The notes: generated by a model not told the origin, from the sequence alone. A stretch of DNA of 64,000 bases from Tardibacter chloracetimidivorans (GCF_001890385.1 NZ_CP018221.1:1847501-1911500); one strand, 5' to 3'; numbered from the stretch's first letter, positions 41,151 through 52,183 are shown. Program-made: numbers and translations.

Positions 41151-42466
41151 TCCTTCGCCAGCACCGTCAGCGCAGCCGTGACCATCGCTTCGACTCCCGT
41201 TGCGATGGTCGGTTCGGGATGGGGCGCCCAGTACGGGCTGTGGAGCGAAGGCAGCTTGCGTGCATCGCCGCCGGCTGCGTCCCATTTGTCCTGCGGCACC
41301 CCGCCGACCCAGAAGATCATGCTCTGGATCGTGCGGTCGGCCAGGTAGAACCGCCCGAAATCCTCGCCCGCCATGGTCGGGGGAATCTGTTTCACCCGAT
41401 CCTTCCCGAACCTTTCGGCAAAGGCGGCGGCGACCTGTCCGGTCAGCGGCTCGGTGTTGAAGGTGGATGGAGTCGGCGTTTCCTCCAGCTTCACTTCGGG
41501 CAGACGATCGTCGGCTATGCCCGCCGCCATCGCCTCTCCCCGCACGATTCGGGCTATGCCGTCGAGCAGGGTCTTCCGCGTCTCCTCGTCATAGCTGCGC
41601 ACCGTCAATTGCAGCCGCGCTTCATCGGGGATGATGTTGTGCTTGGCCCCGGCGTGAAAGCTGCCGACGGTCACCACCCCCGGCTTTTGCGGATCGATCT
41701 CGCGGGCGACCAGTGTCTGGAGGGCGCTGACGATGCGCGATGCGAGCACGATCGGGTCGCGCGTCGTGTGCGGGGCCGATCCATGGCCGCCCAGGCCTTT
41801 CACCGTCACATCCACCGAATCGACATTGGCCAGCGCATAGCCGGGCGAATAGCCGATGGTCCCAGCGGGAAGACTCGCCGAATCATGGAGCGCCAGCACA
41901 TGGCCGGGTTTGGGAAAGCGGGTGAACAGGCCGTCGTCCAGCATCCTCTTTGCGCCAAGGCCCAGTTCCTCGGCCGGCTGGCCGATCATCACCAGCGTGC
42001 CCGACCAGCGGTCCTTCATCGCCACAAGCCGCCGGGCCGTGCCGATCCATGCGGTCATGTGGATGTCATGACCGCAAGCGTGCATCACCGGGGTCTCGAG
42101 CCCATCCGGAGTCAGCGCCTTCGCCGAGCTTGCATAAGCGAGCCCGGTCTGCTCGTGCACCGGCAGCGCATCCATGTCGGCACGGATCATCAGCACCGGG
42201 CCGGGGCCGTTCTTCATCACCGCGACCACGCCGGTGCCGCCGACTCCCTCGGTCACCTGAAAGCCCGACTTGCGGATCTCGGCCGCCAGCCGGGCAGCTG
42301 TCTGTTTTTCCTGAAAGGACAGTTCCGGATTGCGGTGGAAATCCCGATAGAGGGCGAGAAGCGCGGGCATGTCGGCCCGAACCGCATCGGCCAGCGGGTC
42401 AGCCGCCGCAGGCATGGCCATGCTCGTCATTGCCGCCGCCAGAATGACATTGCGAACAACCCTCAT
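41147..42466 (-). CDS. Exported M20D amidohydrolase
   Basis: 439 residues from the ATG at 42466 with a signal peptide (VILAAAMTSMAMPAAA). Metal ligands are seen in HACGHDIHM, GQPAEELGLG and the His of GLGGHGSAPH. The family splits N-acyl amino acids or indole conjugates. Export suggests use of external peptides or amides. Convergent with the 2Fe-2S gene. Confidence 0.92.
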   Translation of the reverse strand: MRVVRNVILAAAMTSMAMPAAADPLADAVRADMPALLALYRDFHRNPELSFQEKQTAARLAAEIRKSGFQVTEGVGGTGVVAVMKNGPGPVLMIRADMDALPVHEQTGLAYASSAKALTPDGLETPVMHACGHDIHMTAWIGTARRLVAMKDRWSGTLVMIGQPAEELGLGAKRMLDDGLFTRFPKPGHVLALHDSASLPAGTIGYSPGYALANVDSVDVTVKGLGGHGSAPHTTRDPIVLASRIVSALQTLVAREIDPQKPGVVTVGSFHAGAKHNIIPDEARLQLTVRSYDEETRKTLLDGIARIVRGEAMAAGIADDRLPEVKLEETPTPSTFNTEPLTGQVAAAFAERFGKDRVKQIPPTMAGEDFGRFYLADRTIQSMIFWVGGVPQDKWDAAGGDARKLPSLHSPYWAPHPEPTIATGVEAMVTAALTVLAKD

Positions 42467-42487
42467 TTCCACCCCCAGCATTCGTCT

Positions 42488-43153
42488 TCAACCGGCGGGC
42501 GTCAACTCGATGATGTCGAGATTGGATTCCCAGCGCGGCCAGGGCATCGCCAGCCGCCACCGCGCCTCTCCCACCCGCTCCACGACACCCGCGACGTCGC
42601 GGTCCACATCGGCCCCATAGGCCATGGGCCTGCCTTCATCGCCAAGCTCAATCGTGCCGAGAAACACGCCCCGGCGCGGCGCATCCGCCCACATCATGCC
42701 TTTTTGCCTTTGCGATCCGGTCAGCTTGGCGAGGCCCAGCCTCCCGCCCGGCTCGGCCGTCACCGCGCAATGGAAGGGCGGATAGGCGATGTAATCCAGC
42801 ATGCCGGGGGATTTCGCGCCGATCTTGATCGTGCGGCAGGCATAGCTTCCGGGTGACGGCAACGGGTCGGGCAACGCCACATCGGGGTCCGCAAGCGGTC
42901 CAAGCGCATCCAGCTCAGGCCCATGGCCGGCCGCCCGCGCCTGCTGAAGCGCATGGGTCCACGCTGCGCGCAGGCGGCGCAACCGATCCCGGTCGGCGCT
43001 GGTGGCGATCTGTCTCCATTCGCCGCTTTCGTCCGCCGCCGGAGGCTGTGTGTCAGGCCTGCCGCCTCCGAAAATCCCCTGGAACATCTGGCAGCCGGAC
43101 AGGGAAAGCCCCGCCAGCGCAATGAATATCCAGCGTGATGTTGCCCACCCCAT
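42488..43153 (-). CDS. DUF4893 lipoprotein
   Basis: 221 residues. A lipoprotein signal ending LAGLSLSGC is clear. The body (DRDRLRRLRAAWTHALQQA, ACRTIKIGAKS, WPRWESNLDIIELTPAG) is the DUF4893 family, mainly from sphingomonads. The function is unknown. Located in the envelope. Confidence 0.88.
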   Translation of the reverse strand: MGWATSRWIFIALAGLSLSGCQMFQGIFGGGRPDTQPPAADESGEWRQIATSADRDRLRRLRAAWTHALQQARAAGHGPELDALGPLADPDVALPDPLPSPGSYACRTIKIGAKSPGMLDYIAYPPFHCAVTAEPGGRLGLAKLTGSQRQKGMMWADAPRRGVFLGTIELGDEGRPMAYGADVDRDVAGVVERVGEARWRLAMPWPRWESNLDIIELTPAG

Positions 43154-43192
43154 GCCATGAACCTAGCCGAGAAGGGCCTTGTGGCAACCGCT

Positions 43193-43978
43193 TTATGCTG
43201 CAGTCCAGCCCCCATCCATGGAAAGATTGGCCCCGGTCATGGAGGCGGCCTCTTCCTTGCACAGGAACAGGGCCAGCGCGGCTACCTGATCCACGGTGAC
43301 GAACTGCTTGGTCGGCTGGCCCGCCAGAAGCACATCGTTCATAACCTGCTCGCGCGTCATGCCACGCGCTTTCATCGTGTCGGGAATCTGCTTTTCCACC
43401 AGCGGTGTCCAGACATAGCCGGGACTGATGCAGTTGACCGTGACCCCGAAGGTCGCAAGCTCCAGCGCCGCCGTCTTCGTCAGGCCCGCAAGCCCGTGCT
43501 TGGCCGCCACATAGGCCGCCTTGAAAGGCGATGCGGCCAGCGAATGGGCCGATGCCGTGTTGATGATCCGCCCCCATGTGCGCACTTTCATGCCCGGTAT
43601 GGCGGCGCGGATGGTGTGAAAGGCGGAGGACAGGTTGATGGCGATGATCGCATCCCACTTGTCGATCGGAAACTCCTCGATCGGCGAAACATGCTGGATG
43701 CCAGCATTGTTCACCAATATGTCGAGCGTGCCGAACGCCGCCTCATGCTGGGTCACCATTTCGGCGATCTGGTCGGGCCTGGTCATGTCGGCGGGCGAAT
43801 AGCGGGCGGTCACGCCGAACTCCGATTCCAGAGCGGCGCGCTCCTTTTCGATGGCGGCCGCCTCGCCAAAGCCGTTGATCGTGACGTTCGCGCCCTCGGC
43901 CGCAAACGCGCGGGCCGTGGCAAGCCCGATGCCGCTGGTCGATCCGGTCACAAGCGCGCTCTTGCCCTTCAGAAACAT
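43193..43978 (-). CDS. bdhA: 3-hydroxybutyrate dehydrogenase
   Basis: 261 residues, short-chain dehydrogenase. TGSTSGIGLATA binds NAD, NNAGIQHVSPIEEFP, active Ser in NTASAHSLAAS and YVAAKHG carry the catalytic Ser-Tyr-Lys. QHV and the HSL region match D-3-hydroxybutyrate dehydrogenases. It feeds polyhydroxybutyrate breakdown products into acetoacetate. The patatin gene upstream, in the same direction, supports this role. Confidence 0.93.
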   Translation of the reverse strand: MFLKGKSALVTGSTSGIGLATARAFAAEGANVTINGFGEAAAIEKERAALESEFGVTARYSPADMTRPDQIAEMVTQHEAAFGTLDILVNNAGIQHVSPIEEFPIDKWDAIIAINLSSAFHTIRAAIPGMKVRTWGRIINTASAHSLAASPFKAAYVAAKHGLAGLTKTAALELATFGVTVNCISPGYVWTPLVEKQIPDTMKARGMTREQVMNDVLLAGQPTKQFVTVDQVAALALFLCKEEAASMTGANLSMDGGWTAA

Positions 43979-43993
43979 CGGGAAACTCCTCGG

Positions 43994-45154
43994 TCAGTCC
44001 TTGGTGAGATCGAAGGCGGCGGTTTTCCCGTCCACCAGATTGTGCGCGATCACTCCGCTCTTGTGCATCGTCTTGCGGACCGCCGCGCTGCCCGCGGCCC
44101 AATGCTCCAGCATGGACCGGCGCGAAAATTCATAGTCCTTGCTGTTGCTTTGCCACCGGCGTGACCGGTGGATCAGATGGACGACCGAGACCGGCATTTC
44201 TCGCGCCGCGTCGCACAGCATCTTCACATCCTCGGCGTCCTGCATGTCCGGGGGAAGCCTGTCGAGCAGCGTGGCAAGCGCGGTCTGCAGCTTGCGCCGT
44301 TGCATCAGCATGTCGGTAGTCATGCGGGTGCGGCTTGAATAGCGGATGTCCTTTTCCCGCGCGGCCGCCTCGAACCAGGTGGTTGGCGTTGCGCCTTCCG
44401 CCGGAAACAGATCGACCTGAAAGACAAGCGTCGGGGCGTATTGATGATCCAGAATGTGCTGGAGCGGCGTGTTGGAAACAAGGCCGCCGTCCCAGTAATG
44501 TTCGCCATCGATTTCGACAGGCGGCAATCCGGGTGGAAGCGCGCCAGACGCCATGACATGATCGACGGTGATCCGCCGCTCACTGCTGTCGAAATAGACG
44601 AAATTGCCAGTGCGGACATTAACGGCGCCGGCGCTGTATCTGACCGGCCCTTCGTTCAGCAGGTCGAAGTCGACGAGGCTCGTCAGCGTCTGGCGCAGCG
44701 GCCCGGTATCATAAAGGCTGAGCGCCTCCGAAGTGCCGGGCATGGCGAGGAGCGGTGGCATCATGCGCGGCCGGAAAAAACCGGGAACGCCCGCCATCGC
44801 CACCCAGGCGGCGCTCCATTCGTCCACCAGTTCGCGAAGGCGTTCGCCGTGCCATAGCGGAAAATCCGGCAGCGAGGATGACACGATATCCCAGAACCGT
44901 CGCAGCCGTTCCAGCCGGTGCTCGGGCGGATTGCCTGCGATCAGCGCCGCATTGATGGCACCGATGGAAATGCCCGCAACCCAGTTGATCGGGACATCCC
45001 AGTCATCGAGCGACTCATAGACACCCGCTTGATAGGAACCGAGCGCGCCGCCACCCTGAAGCACCAGCGCACAGCATTCCGGCAGGGGGAGCGGCTCGGT
45101 CTCCGTCAGGCGGCCGGCGCGGCTGTAGCGGCGATCAGGTTGGGCATCGGCCAT
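43994..45154 (-). CDS. Patatin-like phospholipase (DUF3734 type)
   Basis: About 386 residues from the ATG at 45154. GGGALGSYQAGVYE is the oxyanion loop, GISIGAINAALIAG the nucleophile elbow (Gly-x-Ser-x-Gly), DGGLVSNTPL holds the catalytic Asp. The C-terminal DUF3734 region (HRSRRWQSNSKDYEFSR) is typical of proteins beside bdhA in proteobacteria with polyhydroxybutyrate. 15 bp separate it from bdhA, so they form an operon. Confidence 0.93.
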   Translation of the reverse strand: MADAQPDRRYSRAGRLTETEPLPLPECCALVLQGGGALGSYQAGVYESLDDWDVPINWVAGISIGAINAALIAGNPPEHRLERLRRFWDIVSSSLPDFPLWHGERLRELVDEWSAAWVAMAGVPGFFRPRMMPPLLAMPGTSEALSLYDTGPLRQTLTSLVDFDLLNEGPVRYSAGAVNVRTGNFVYFDSSERRITVDHVMASGALPPGLPPVEIDGEHYWDGGLVSNTPLQHILDHQYAPTLVFQVDLFPAEGATPTTWFEAAAREKDIRYSSRTRMTTDMLMQRRKLQTALATLLDRLPPDMQDAEDVKMLCDAAREMPVSVVHLIHRSRRWQSNSKDYEFSRRSMLEHWAAGSAAVRKTMHKSGVIAHNLVDGKTAAFDLTKD

Positions 45155-45209
45155 GACCCAATTTACTGCTGCATCGCACAAAAACAACCGGGATGAAGAT
45201 GGCGGCCGC

Positions 45210-45953
45210 CTACCCCCTCGGACGGACGCCCCGACGCCCTTCCACCAGCGCATGGACGATGCCGCGCAGCGTGCGGACTTCCTTCTCGCTCCAGCCGGGC
45301 CGGGTCAGCAGGTTCCTGAGCGTGCGCTTCGATGACGCAACCCGCGCCGGGACGTGATAATAACCCGCCGCCTCCAGCGCATCGTCCACCTGGCCGACCA
45401 GCCCGTCGATCGACGCCTGCGACGCCGGGCCTTCGTAATTGTCGATCACCATTTCAGGCTGGCCGGCCTGCTTCGACCATTCATAGGCGGCGAGGATCAC
45501 CGCCTGCGCGAGATTGAGCGATCCGAAATCGGGATTGACCGGCACCGTCAGGATCGCCTGCGCCAGCGCCACGTCATCGGTTTCAAGGCCCGACCGTTCC
45601 GGCCCGAACAGCAGGGCGGAGCGTTCCGGCCGGGCGCGCATTTCGCCCGCCGCCATTTCCGGCATCACCACGGGCTTGGTCAGCCCCCGCTTGCGGACGG
45701 TGGTGGCATAGACATAATGGCAATCGGCGATCGCCTCCTGCACCGTGTCGAACACCCGCGCATTGGCGAGCACCACGTCGGCGCCGCTCGCGGCCGGACC
45801 TGCATCGGGATTTGGCCAGCCGTCGCGCGGAGCGACCAGCCGCATATCGACAAGCCCGAAATTTAGCATCGCCCGCGCCGCCTTGCCGATGTTTTCGCCC
45901 AGTTGCGGGCGGACGAGGACGATGGCGGGCGGTTGCGGCGAAGGGCCGCTCAC
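45210..45953 (-). CDS. trmJ: tRNA (cytidine/uridine-2'-O-)-methyltransferase TrmJ
   Basis: 247 residues from GTG (45953), which overlaps the nrdR stop (GTGA). SPOUT features: [20 protein letters not shown] at the start, [14 protein letters not shown], and [15 protein letters not shown] for SAM binding. It methylates the ribose at tRNA position 32. It is the last gene of the rpiB-glyA-nrdR-trmJ run. Confidence 0.92.
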   Translation of the reverse strand: MSGPSPQPPAIVLVRPQLGENIGKAARAMLNFGLVDMRLVAPRDGWPNPDAGPAASGADVVLANARVFDTVQEAIADCHYVYATTVRKRGLTKPVVMPEMAAGEMRARPERSALLFGPERSGLETDDVALAQAILTVPVNPDFGSLNLAQAVILAAYEWSKQAGQPEMVIDNYEGPASQASIDGLVGQVDDALEAAGYYHVPARVASSKRTLRNLLTRPGWSEKEVRTLRGIVHALVEGRRGVRPRG

Positions 45954-46411
45954 CCTTTCCCCGCCTCGCTGACCGAGCCGGCGAAATCCTCGAAGTCCTT
46001 GGCCTCGGTGAATTCCTTGTAGACGCTGGCGAAGCGGATATAGGCGACCGGGTCCAGCGCCTTCAGACCGTCCATGACCATCTGGCCGATGGAATCCGCC
46101 TCGACGTCCGTCTCGCCCTGGGTTTCCAGCTGGCGCTGGATGCCGGACACCAGCCGTTCCATGCGCACGGCCTCCACAGGGCGCTTGCGGCAGGCGATCC
46201 TGACGGAGCGCTCCAGCTTTTCGCGGTCGAAGGCCTCGCGCTTCCCGCCCTTCTTCACCACCATCAGTTCGCGAAGCTGCACCCGCTCGAAGGTGGTGAA
46301 GCGCGCGCCGCAGCCTTCGCACTGCCTGCGCCTGCGAATGGAAGCGCCGTCCTCGGTCGGACGGCTGTCCTTCACCTGACTGTCGTCATGGGCGCAGAAG
46401 GGGCAGCGCAA
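45950..46411 (-). CDS. nrdR: Transcriptional repressor NrdR
   Basis: 153 residues. Zinc ribbon [18 protein letters not shown] ... [16 protein letters not shown], then an ATP-cone domain ([16 protein letters not shown]). It represses ribonucleotide reductase genes according to the ATP/dATP state. It starts 3 bp after glyA. Confidence 0.97.
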   Translation of the reverse strand: MRCPFCAHDDSQVKDSRPTEDGASIRRRRQCEGCGARFTTFERVQLRELMVVKKGGKREAFDREKLERSVRIACRKRPVEAVRMERLVSGIQRQLETQGETDVEADSIGQMVMDGLKALDPVAYIRFASVYKEFTEAKDFEDFAGSVSEAGKG

Positions 46412-46414
46412 GTC

Positions 46415-47731
46415 CTACCGCCCCGTGTAGATCGGGAAGCGCGCGGTCAGCGCCTTTACCCGCTCGCGCACGGCAAGCTCCACCTGGCGATTGCCGCCTT
46501 CCGCGCCACTGGCCTTCAGCCCATCGAGCACATCGGCGATCAGGTCGCCGATCTCGCGGAACTCCGCCACGCCGAAGCCGCGTGTGGTGCCTGCGGGCGA
46601 GCCGACGCGGATGCCGCTCGTCTGGGTGGGCGGCAGCGGATCGAAGGGGATGCCGTTCTTGTTGCAGGTGATGCCCGCATGCTCCAGCGCCTCGTCGGCT
46701 GCCTTGCCGGTGAGGCCCAGCGGGCGCAAGTCGACAAGCGCCAGATGCGTGTCGGTGCCGCCCGCCACCAGATCGGCCCCGCGCTCCTTGAGGCGGCTGG
46801 ACAGCGCCTTGGCGTTTTCCACCACCGCCTTTGCATAGAGCTTGAAGTCGGGCTGCAGCGCCTCGCCAAACGCCACCGCCTTGGCCGCGATCACGTGCAT
46901 CAGCGGCCCGCCCTGAAGGCCCGGGAACACCGCGGAGTTGATCTTCTTGCCGATCGCCTCGTCCCGGCTCAGGATCATGCCGCCCCGGGGGCCGCGCAAG
47001 GTCTTGTGCGTGGTGGTGGTGACGACATCGGCATGGGGCAGCGGGCTGGGGTGGACGCCGCCCGCCACCAGCCCCGCAAAGTGCGCCATGTCGACGAACA
47101 GATACGCGCCCACCTTGTCGCAGATGGCGCGGAACCGCTCGAAATCGATGAAGCGTGGATAGGCCGAGCCGCCCGCGATGATCATCCTGGGCTTGTGCTC
47201 CAGCGCCATCGCCTCAAGCGCGTCATAGTCTATGAGGTGGCTGTCCTTGTCGACGCCATATTGCACGGCGTTGAACCATTTGCCCGACAGCGCGGGCCTT
47301 GCGCCATGCGTCAGGTGCCCGCCCGCATCCAGCGACATGCCGAGGAAGGTGTCGCCGGGCTGGAGCAGCGCCAGCATCACCGCGCCATTGGCCTGCGCGC
47401 CCGAATGGGGCTGCACATTGGCGAAGGGGCAGTCGAAAAGCTGCCGTGCGCGCTCGATCGCAAGGCTTTCGACCTCGTCCGACGGGCCGCAGCCCTGATA
47501 ATAGCGCTTGCCGGGATAGCCCTCGGCATATTTGTTGGTGAAGATCGATCCCTGCGCCTCAAGCACCGCCTGGCTGACGATGTTCTCGCTGGCGATCAGT
47601 TCAATCTGGTCCTGTTGGCGCTGAAGCTCATGCGCCACGCCCGCCGCGATCGCCGGGTCGGCGTCGCCGAGGCTGCGGGTGAAGAAGCCGTCCGGTTGCA
47701 CCGGGTTGCTGGATGCGGTTGCGCTGCTCAT
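46415..47731 (-). CDS. glyA: Serine hydroxymethyltransferase
   Basis: 438 residues from the ATG at 47731, with GAGGAGG eight bases upstream (an in-frame ATG at 47758 lacks this). [33 protein letters not shown], and the pyridoxal lysine in [16 protein letters not shown] are diagnostic. It makes glycine and methylene-tetrahydrofolate from serine. Upstream is rpiB, 33 bp away. Confidence 0.98.
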   Translation of the reverse strand: MSSATASSNPVQPDGFFTRSLGDADPAIAAGVAHELQRQQDQIELIASENIVSQAVLEAQGSIFTNKYAEGYPGKRYYQGCGPSDEVESLAIERARQLFDCPFANVQPHSGAQANGAVMLALLQPGDTFLGMSLDAGGHLTHGARPALSGKWFNAVQYGVDKDSHLIDYDALEAMALEHKPRMIIAGGSAYPRFIDFERFRAICDKVGAYLFVDMAHFAGLVAGGVHPSPLPHADVVTTTTHKTLRGPRGGMILSRDEAIGKKINSAVFPGLQGGPLMHVIAAKAVAFGEALQPDFKLYAKAVVENAKALSSRLKERGADLVAGGTDTHLALVDLRPLGLTGKAADEALEHAGITCNKNGIPFDPLPPTQTSGIRVGSPAGTTRGFGVAEFREIGDLIADVLDGLKASGAEGGNRQVELAVRERVKALTARFPIYTGR

Positions 47732-47764
47732 GGACGGAGCCTCCTCGGACTTGCTCAAGATAGC

Positions 47765-48208
47765 CTAGATTTGCGGATTGGACAGCTTTTCGACACGACG
47801 CTGATGCCTGTCGCCGCCGAACTCGGTTGAAAGAAAGGCCGCCAGACAATCCCTGGCGGTTTCAATGCCGATCAGCCGCGCGCCCATTGCGATGACATTG
47901 GCGTCATTGTGCTGACGGGCAAGCCGCGCCGACAGATTGTCTGATACGAGCGCGCAGCGCGCGGCCGGATTGCGGTTGACCGCGATTGAAATGCCGATGC
48001 CCGATCCGCACAGCGCCACGCCCCAGCGCGCCTCGCCCGATGCGATGCTGGCCGCCAGCCGGTAGCCATAGTCGGGGTAGTCCACGGAGTCCGCCGTCGC
48101 CGGGCCAAGATCGGCCACTTCAAAGCCGTTTTCGGTGAGCCACGCGCCAAGCGCGGCCTTCATCTCGATAGCGGCGTGATCGGATGCGATGGCGACCCTG
48201 TCGGCCAT
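47765..48208 (-). CDS. rpiB: Ribose 5-phosphate isomerase B
   Basis: 147 residues from the ATG at 48208. ASDHAAIEMK, DSVDYPDYGY, and the active-site CGSGIGISIAVNR fit RpiB. It interconverts ribose 5- and ribulose 5-phosphate. First gene of the rpiB-glyA-nrdR-trmJ run. Confidence 0.95.
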   Translation of the reverse strand: MADRVAIASDHAAIEMKAALGAWLTENGFEVADLGPATADSVDYPDYGYRLAASIASGEARWGVALCGSGIGISIAVNRNPAARCALVSDNLSARLARQHNDANVIAMGARLIGIETARDCLAAFLSTEFGGDRHQRRVEKLSNPQI

Positions 48209-48335
48209 GTGATTGTCCCTGCGAGGTGCGAGTCGGTTGATCGCCGCCTCTCTAGGGCCGGTGGGGAGCAAGCGCAACGCAGTGTTGCACTACCCCCGCC
48301 GAACGCGACCGAAGCCGTACGCGCCGGGAGCGGGG

Positions 48336-50651
48336 TCAGGCAGCGGAGCCCCTCAGCATCCGGACGATCGGCTCGACCCGGGGCGAAGTGTCGAGCATCT
48401 GGCCGACGCCGCTGCTTTCAAGCGGTCGGGCGACGAACCAGCCTTGCAGGTGGGTGCATCCCACCTCCTTCATCAGCTTGGCCTGTGCTTCGTTCTCGAT
48501 CCCCTCGGCGACAATCTCCAGCCCCAGCCTGCGGCCCAGCGTGACGACAGCCTCGATGACGGCGACGGCGTCGCTGTTTTCCTCCACCCCCTCGATGAAG
48601 GACCGGTCGATCTTCAGCCGGTCGAACTGGAAGCGCCGCAGATAGGACAGCGAGGAATAGCCCGTGCCGAAATCGTCGAGCGCGATGCGGAAGCCATGCT
48701 CGCGCAGGTCCTTCAACGCCTGGCCCGCATAGCCGGTCGCGTCCATCATCACATTTTCGGTGACTTCGAAGATGATCTGCGAGGGCCTGACATGGGCTGC
48801 AGCGACCATGCGGATGACCCGCCGGACGAAGCCGTCCGCCTTGAGCTGCACGGGCGAAAGATTGATCGCGACCTGAAGGCCGGGCCAGCGGCTGATGTCC
48901 TTCAGCACCTGCGCGATGACCCAGTCGCCAAGCGCGGTCATCTGGCCGGATGTTTCGGCGATCGGAATGAACTCTTCGGGGGAAATCGGGCCGTGTTCCG
49001 GATGTTCCCAGCGCAGCAACGCTTCAACGCTGTTGAACTTCGGCGCTCCGTCGATCGTCAGCACGGGCTGATAGACCATCTTGAGCTGTCCGCCGGAGAT
49101 CGCCCGCTTCAGGTTCAGTTCGGTGTCGCGGCGGCGCTCCATCGCCTCGGCCATTTCAGGACGGAAGATCACCGCGCGCGAGCGGCCCGCCTCCTTGGCC
49201 CGGTACAGCGCGATGTCCGCGTCCCGCATCAGCCCCGCCGCGCTGGTATAGGGCGAGGAAGGGATCGCGATTCCGACGGAGGCGGAAATCGATACGTCCT
49301 GGACCCCGGCCGGCACGGGCGTGGTAAACGCGTTGCACAGGGCGCGCCCAAGCTTCCACCCCGCCAGCGGATCGGCGGCGGGCACGATCACGCCGAACTC
49401 GTCGCCTCCAAGCCGGGCGAGCAGCGCCCCTTCAGGCACGGCGCCGCTCAGCCTTTCCCCGGCGGAGCGGACCAGCGCATCCCCGGCGTCATGACCCAGC
49501 GTGTCGTTCACCTCCTTGAAGCGGTCGAGGTCCAGATAGGCGACCAGCGGCTTGTCCTCCCGGCCTTCCTCCCAACGCGCAAGCGCTTGGGTGAGACACT
49601 CGATGAACATGCGGCGGTTCGGCAGGCCGGAAAGCGTGTCGATGCTGGCAAGTCGCACCGCCTCGCGTTCGCTCTGCTCCATGCCGCGCGACATCGAAAG
49701 CATGCGCTGCAAGAGGGCGACGCTGGCATAGGCCCCCCAGGCCGTGCCAAGCGCAAGCAACGGCAGGATCATGTAGAGCAGGCTCTTGCCGGGATGGCTC
49801 GGCGTCCATGCAAGCATGCCCAGGACTGTTCCATCGTCTGCGACCAGAGGGATGCTCGCCTCGGTTTCTTCGTTCGGGATACCGCGGTGCAAGCCGGCGA
49901 TTTCGCCGGCCTTGCCCAGCGCGGCAAGCCTTTCAGCGTCCAGCCTGATGATCGAGATGATCACCGGCGGCCGGCCCGGCCCTGCCCGTCCGGCGGACGT
50001 GGGAACCACCGTCATCGCGCTGACAATCACAGGATGCTTTTTATCCCGCAGCAGGTGCGCGGACCAGCGCAGTGCCCTTGCGCCCTCGATTTCCTCAGGC
50101 ACGTCATGGACCGATGTGAAGTCCCCGCCCCGCTGTTTCAATCCGGGATCGACTTTACCGGTGCGAATCTGGCGCAACAGCCGATCGGCGAGCGGATGGA
50201 TTTCCTCGTCGCCGCGCGCCCGCAGGCCGCCGTTCTCGCGCGGATAGGCGTAGACGGGACGCTCGTTTCCATCGAGCAGGAAGACCCTGTCATGGCCATA
50301 GCTGCCCGTCAGATAGGCGCCGACTTCATTGTCGAGCCATTCTTGGTCGCCGCTCCGGATGCGCTGAACCGCTTCGTCCCAAAGGGCCACGCTCTTCTGC
50401 TCGTTCAGCGTGCGCGTGACGAGACGGTCGATCTCGCGCTCGATCGTCCGCTCCTCCATTATTTGCGCGGCCCGATTCATCGACAGGCCGGCCGATGCGA
50501 CGACGATCAGCAGGATGAGCGAGATCACGATCGTAAGCACGGCGATGATCGTCGCCGTTCGTCGCGCGCCTGCGACCGGCGTCAAGCCGCTGGGAGCGAC
50601 CGCCGTTCGCAACAGTTCCGATAAAGAGACACCACGGACAACGAACGACAC
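48336..50651 (-). CDS. GGDEF-EAL protein with CHASE4-like sensor
   Basis: 771 residues. A transmembrane helix near 35-57, then a periplasmic CHASE4-type sensor region (SVALWDEAVQRI, ENGGLRARGDE), a second helix near 285-300, a GGDEF domain with an intact RLGGDEFGVIV, and an EAL domain with intact EALLRWEHPE and DDFGTGYSSLSYL. It may make and break cyclic di-GMP. Which activity dominates cannot be seen. It is probably linked to surface attachment, as are the pilins at 20 kb. Confidence 0.93.
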   Translation of the reverse strand: MSFVVRGVSLSELLRTAVAPSGLTPVAGARRTATIIAVLTIVISLILLIVVASAGLSMNRAAQIMEERTIEREIDRLVTRTLNEQKSVALWDEAVQRIRSGDQEWLDNEVGAYLTGSYGHDRVFLLDGNERPVYAYPRENGGLRARGDEEIHPLADRLLRQIRTGKVDPGLKQRGGDFTSVHDVPEEIEGARALRWSAHLLRDKKHPVIVSAMTVVPTSAGRAGPGRPPVIISIIRLDAERLAALGKAGEIAGLHRGIPNEETEASIPLVADDGTVLGMLAWTPSHPGKSLLYMILPLLALGTAWGAYASVALLQRMLSMSRGMEQSEREAVRLASIDTLSGLPNRRMFIECLTQALARWEEGREDKPLVAYLDLDRFKEVNDTLGHDAGDALVRSAGERLSGAVPEGALLARLGGDEFGVIVPAADPLAGWKLGRALCNAFTTPVPAGVQDVSISASVGIAIPSSPYTSAAGLMRDADIALYRAKEAGRSRAVIFRPEMAEAMERRRDTELNLKRAISGGQLKMVYQPVLTIDGAPKFNSVEALLRWEHPEHGPISPEEFIPIAETSGQMTALGDWVIAQVLKDISRWPGLQVAINLSPVQLKADGFVRRVIRMVAAAHVRPSQIIFEVTENVMMDATGYAGQALKDLREHGFRIALDDFGTGYSSLSYLRRFQFDRLKIDRSFIEGVEENSDAVAVIEAVVTLGRRLGLEIVAEGIENEAQAKLMKEVGCTHLQGWFVARPLESSGVGQMLDTSPRVEPIVRMLRGSAA

Positions 50652-50851
50652 AGGCTGGCCACCCTAATTAGACCGGCCGCCATCCTGCGGTACAAGTGGT
50701 AACTCAAAAGTTAGCGGTCCCTCGGCATGGGGCAGCGTTACGGTGTCACCGGAAAACATGCGGCGTTACGCCGCGAATCGCCTGCTGATCAGGGGGCAGT
50801 TACAGGCCCGATGTTACAGAAAGGCGACAACGGGTGCGAAACGATCGGCAA

Positions 50852-52066
50852 TCAGGCGGCCAGCCTCATATCCAGACGGTCCCATATCTCCACCAGCGCC
50901 TTGGTGAGATCGTGCATCATCGCTTCGTCATGGGCCGGACCGGGTGTGAACCGCAGCCGCTCGGTCCCCCTTGGCACGGTGGGATAATTGATGGGCTGAA
51001 CGTAGATGCCGTATTCCAGCAGCAATATGTCGCTGATGCGCTTTGCCTTCACCGGATCGCCCACCAGCAGCGGCACGATGTGCGTGACCGAAGGCATGAC
51101 CGGGAGCCCCGCGTCGGCGAACAGCGCCTTCAGTTTTGCGGCGGCGGCCTGCTGGCTGTCGCGCTCGACCGACGAGCCCTTCAAATGCCGGACGCTGGCG
51201 AGCGCACCTGCGACCAGCACTGGCGAAAGCGAGGTGGTGAAGATGAAGCCCGGCGCATAGGAACGGATCACGTCGACGATGTTGCGATCGGCCGCGATAT
51301 AGCCGCCCATCACGCCGAACGCCTTGCCGAGCGTCCCTTCGATGATGGTAAGGCGGCACGCCGCGTCGTCACGATCCGATATGCCGCCGCCCCGCGCGCC
51401 GTACATGCCCACCGCATGCACCTCGTCCAGATAGGTGAGCGCGTTGTACTTGTCGGCAAGATCGCAGATCGCATGGATCGGCGCGACGTCGCCGTCCATC
51501 GAATAGACGCTTTCAAAGGCGATCAGCTTTGGCGCATCCGCCGGCGCGGCCTTCAGCAGTTCTTCCAGGTGGGCGAGGTCATTGTGCCGCCACACCTTCT
51601 TTTCGCAGCCCGCGTTGCGGATGCCCGCGATCATCGAGGCGTGGTTCAGTTCGTCCGAAAAGATGATGCAGCCCGGCAGCAGCTTCGCCAGCGTCGACAA
51701 TGTCGCTTCGTTCGACACATAGCCGCTGGTGAACAGCAGCGCGGCCTGCTTGCCATGGAGATCGGCAAGCTCCGTCTCCAGCTCGACATGATAATGGGTG
51801 TTGCCGCCGATATTGCGGGTGCCGCCCGATCCGGCGCCGACATCGTGCAGCGCCTCTTCCATCGCGGCGATCACCTTGGGATGCTGTCCCATGGTGAGAT
51901 AATCGTTGGAGCACCAGACGGTGATCGGTCGCGAGCCATTGTGGCCGGCAAAGCAGCGCGCATTGGGATATGCGCCCTTGTTGCGAAGTATGTCGATGAA
52001 CACCCGGTAGCGGCCTTCGGCATGAAGGCGGCGGATCGCGTCATCGAAAACCCTTGCGTAGTCCAC
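50852..52066 (-). CDS. hemA: 5-aminolevulinate synthase
   Basis: 404 residues, starting at GTG (52066). The [14 protein letters not shown] and [17 protein letters not shown] signatures and the pyridoxal lysine in [13 protein letters not shown] are clear. It makes ALA from glycine and succinyl-CoA, as in other alphaproteobacteria, and it supplies haem to the cytochrome oxidase in the same window. Confidence 0.97.
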   Translation of the reverse strand: MDYARVFDDAIRRLHAEGRYRVFIDILRNKGAYPNARCFAGHNGSRPITVWCSNDYLTMGQHPKVIAAMEEALHDVGAGSGGTRNIGGNTHYHVELETELADLHGKQAALLFTSGYVSNEATLSTLAKLLPGCIIFSDELNHASMIAGIRNAGCEKKVWRHNDLAHLEELLKAAPADAPKLIAFESVYSMDGDVAPIHAICDLADKYNALTYLDEVHAVGMYGARGGGISDRDDAACRLTIIEGTLGKAFGVMGGYIAADRNIVDVIRSYAPGFIFTTSLSPVLVAGALASVRHLKGSSVERDSQQAAAAKLKALFADAGLPVMPSVTHIVPLLVGDPVKAKRISDILLLEYGIYVQPINYPTVPRGTERLRFTPGPAHDEAMMHDLTKALVEIWDRLDMRLAA

Positions 52067-52183
52067 TGGCGAACATCCTCTCGCGCTTTCCGCGCGTTTA
52101 ATGCCATTCCGGCCCATATTCCAGCGCGAACGGCTCGCAACAGCCGCCCGCCCCAAGCAGGCGCTCCGCACCTGGCTGCTACG

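Noticed and set aside
45812-47830. 672-codon plus-strand frame
   Set aside because: Antisense to trmJ, nrdR and glyA; shadow of codon bias.
48213-50624. 803-codon open frame on the plus strand
   Set aside because: Exact antisense of the GGDEF-EAL gene, no domains, His/Arg-rich composition typical of a high-GC shadow frame.
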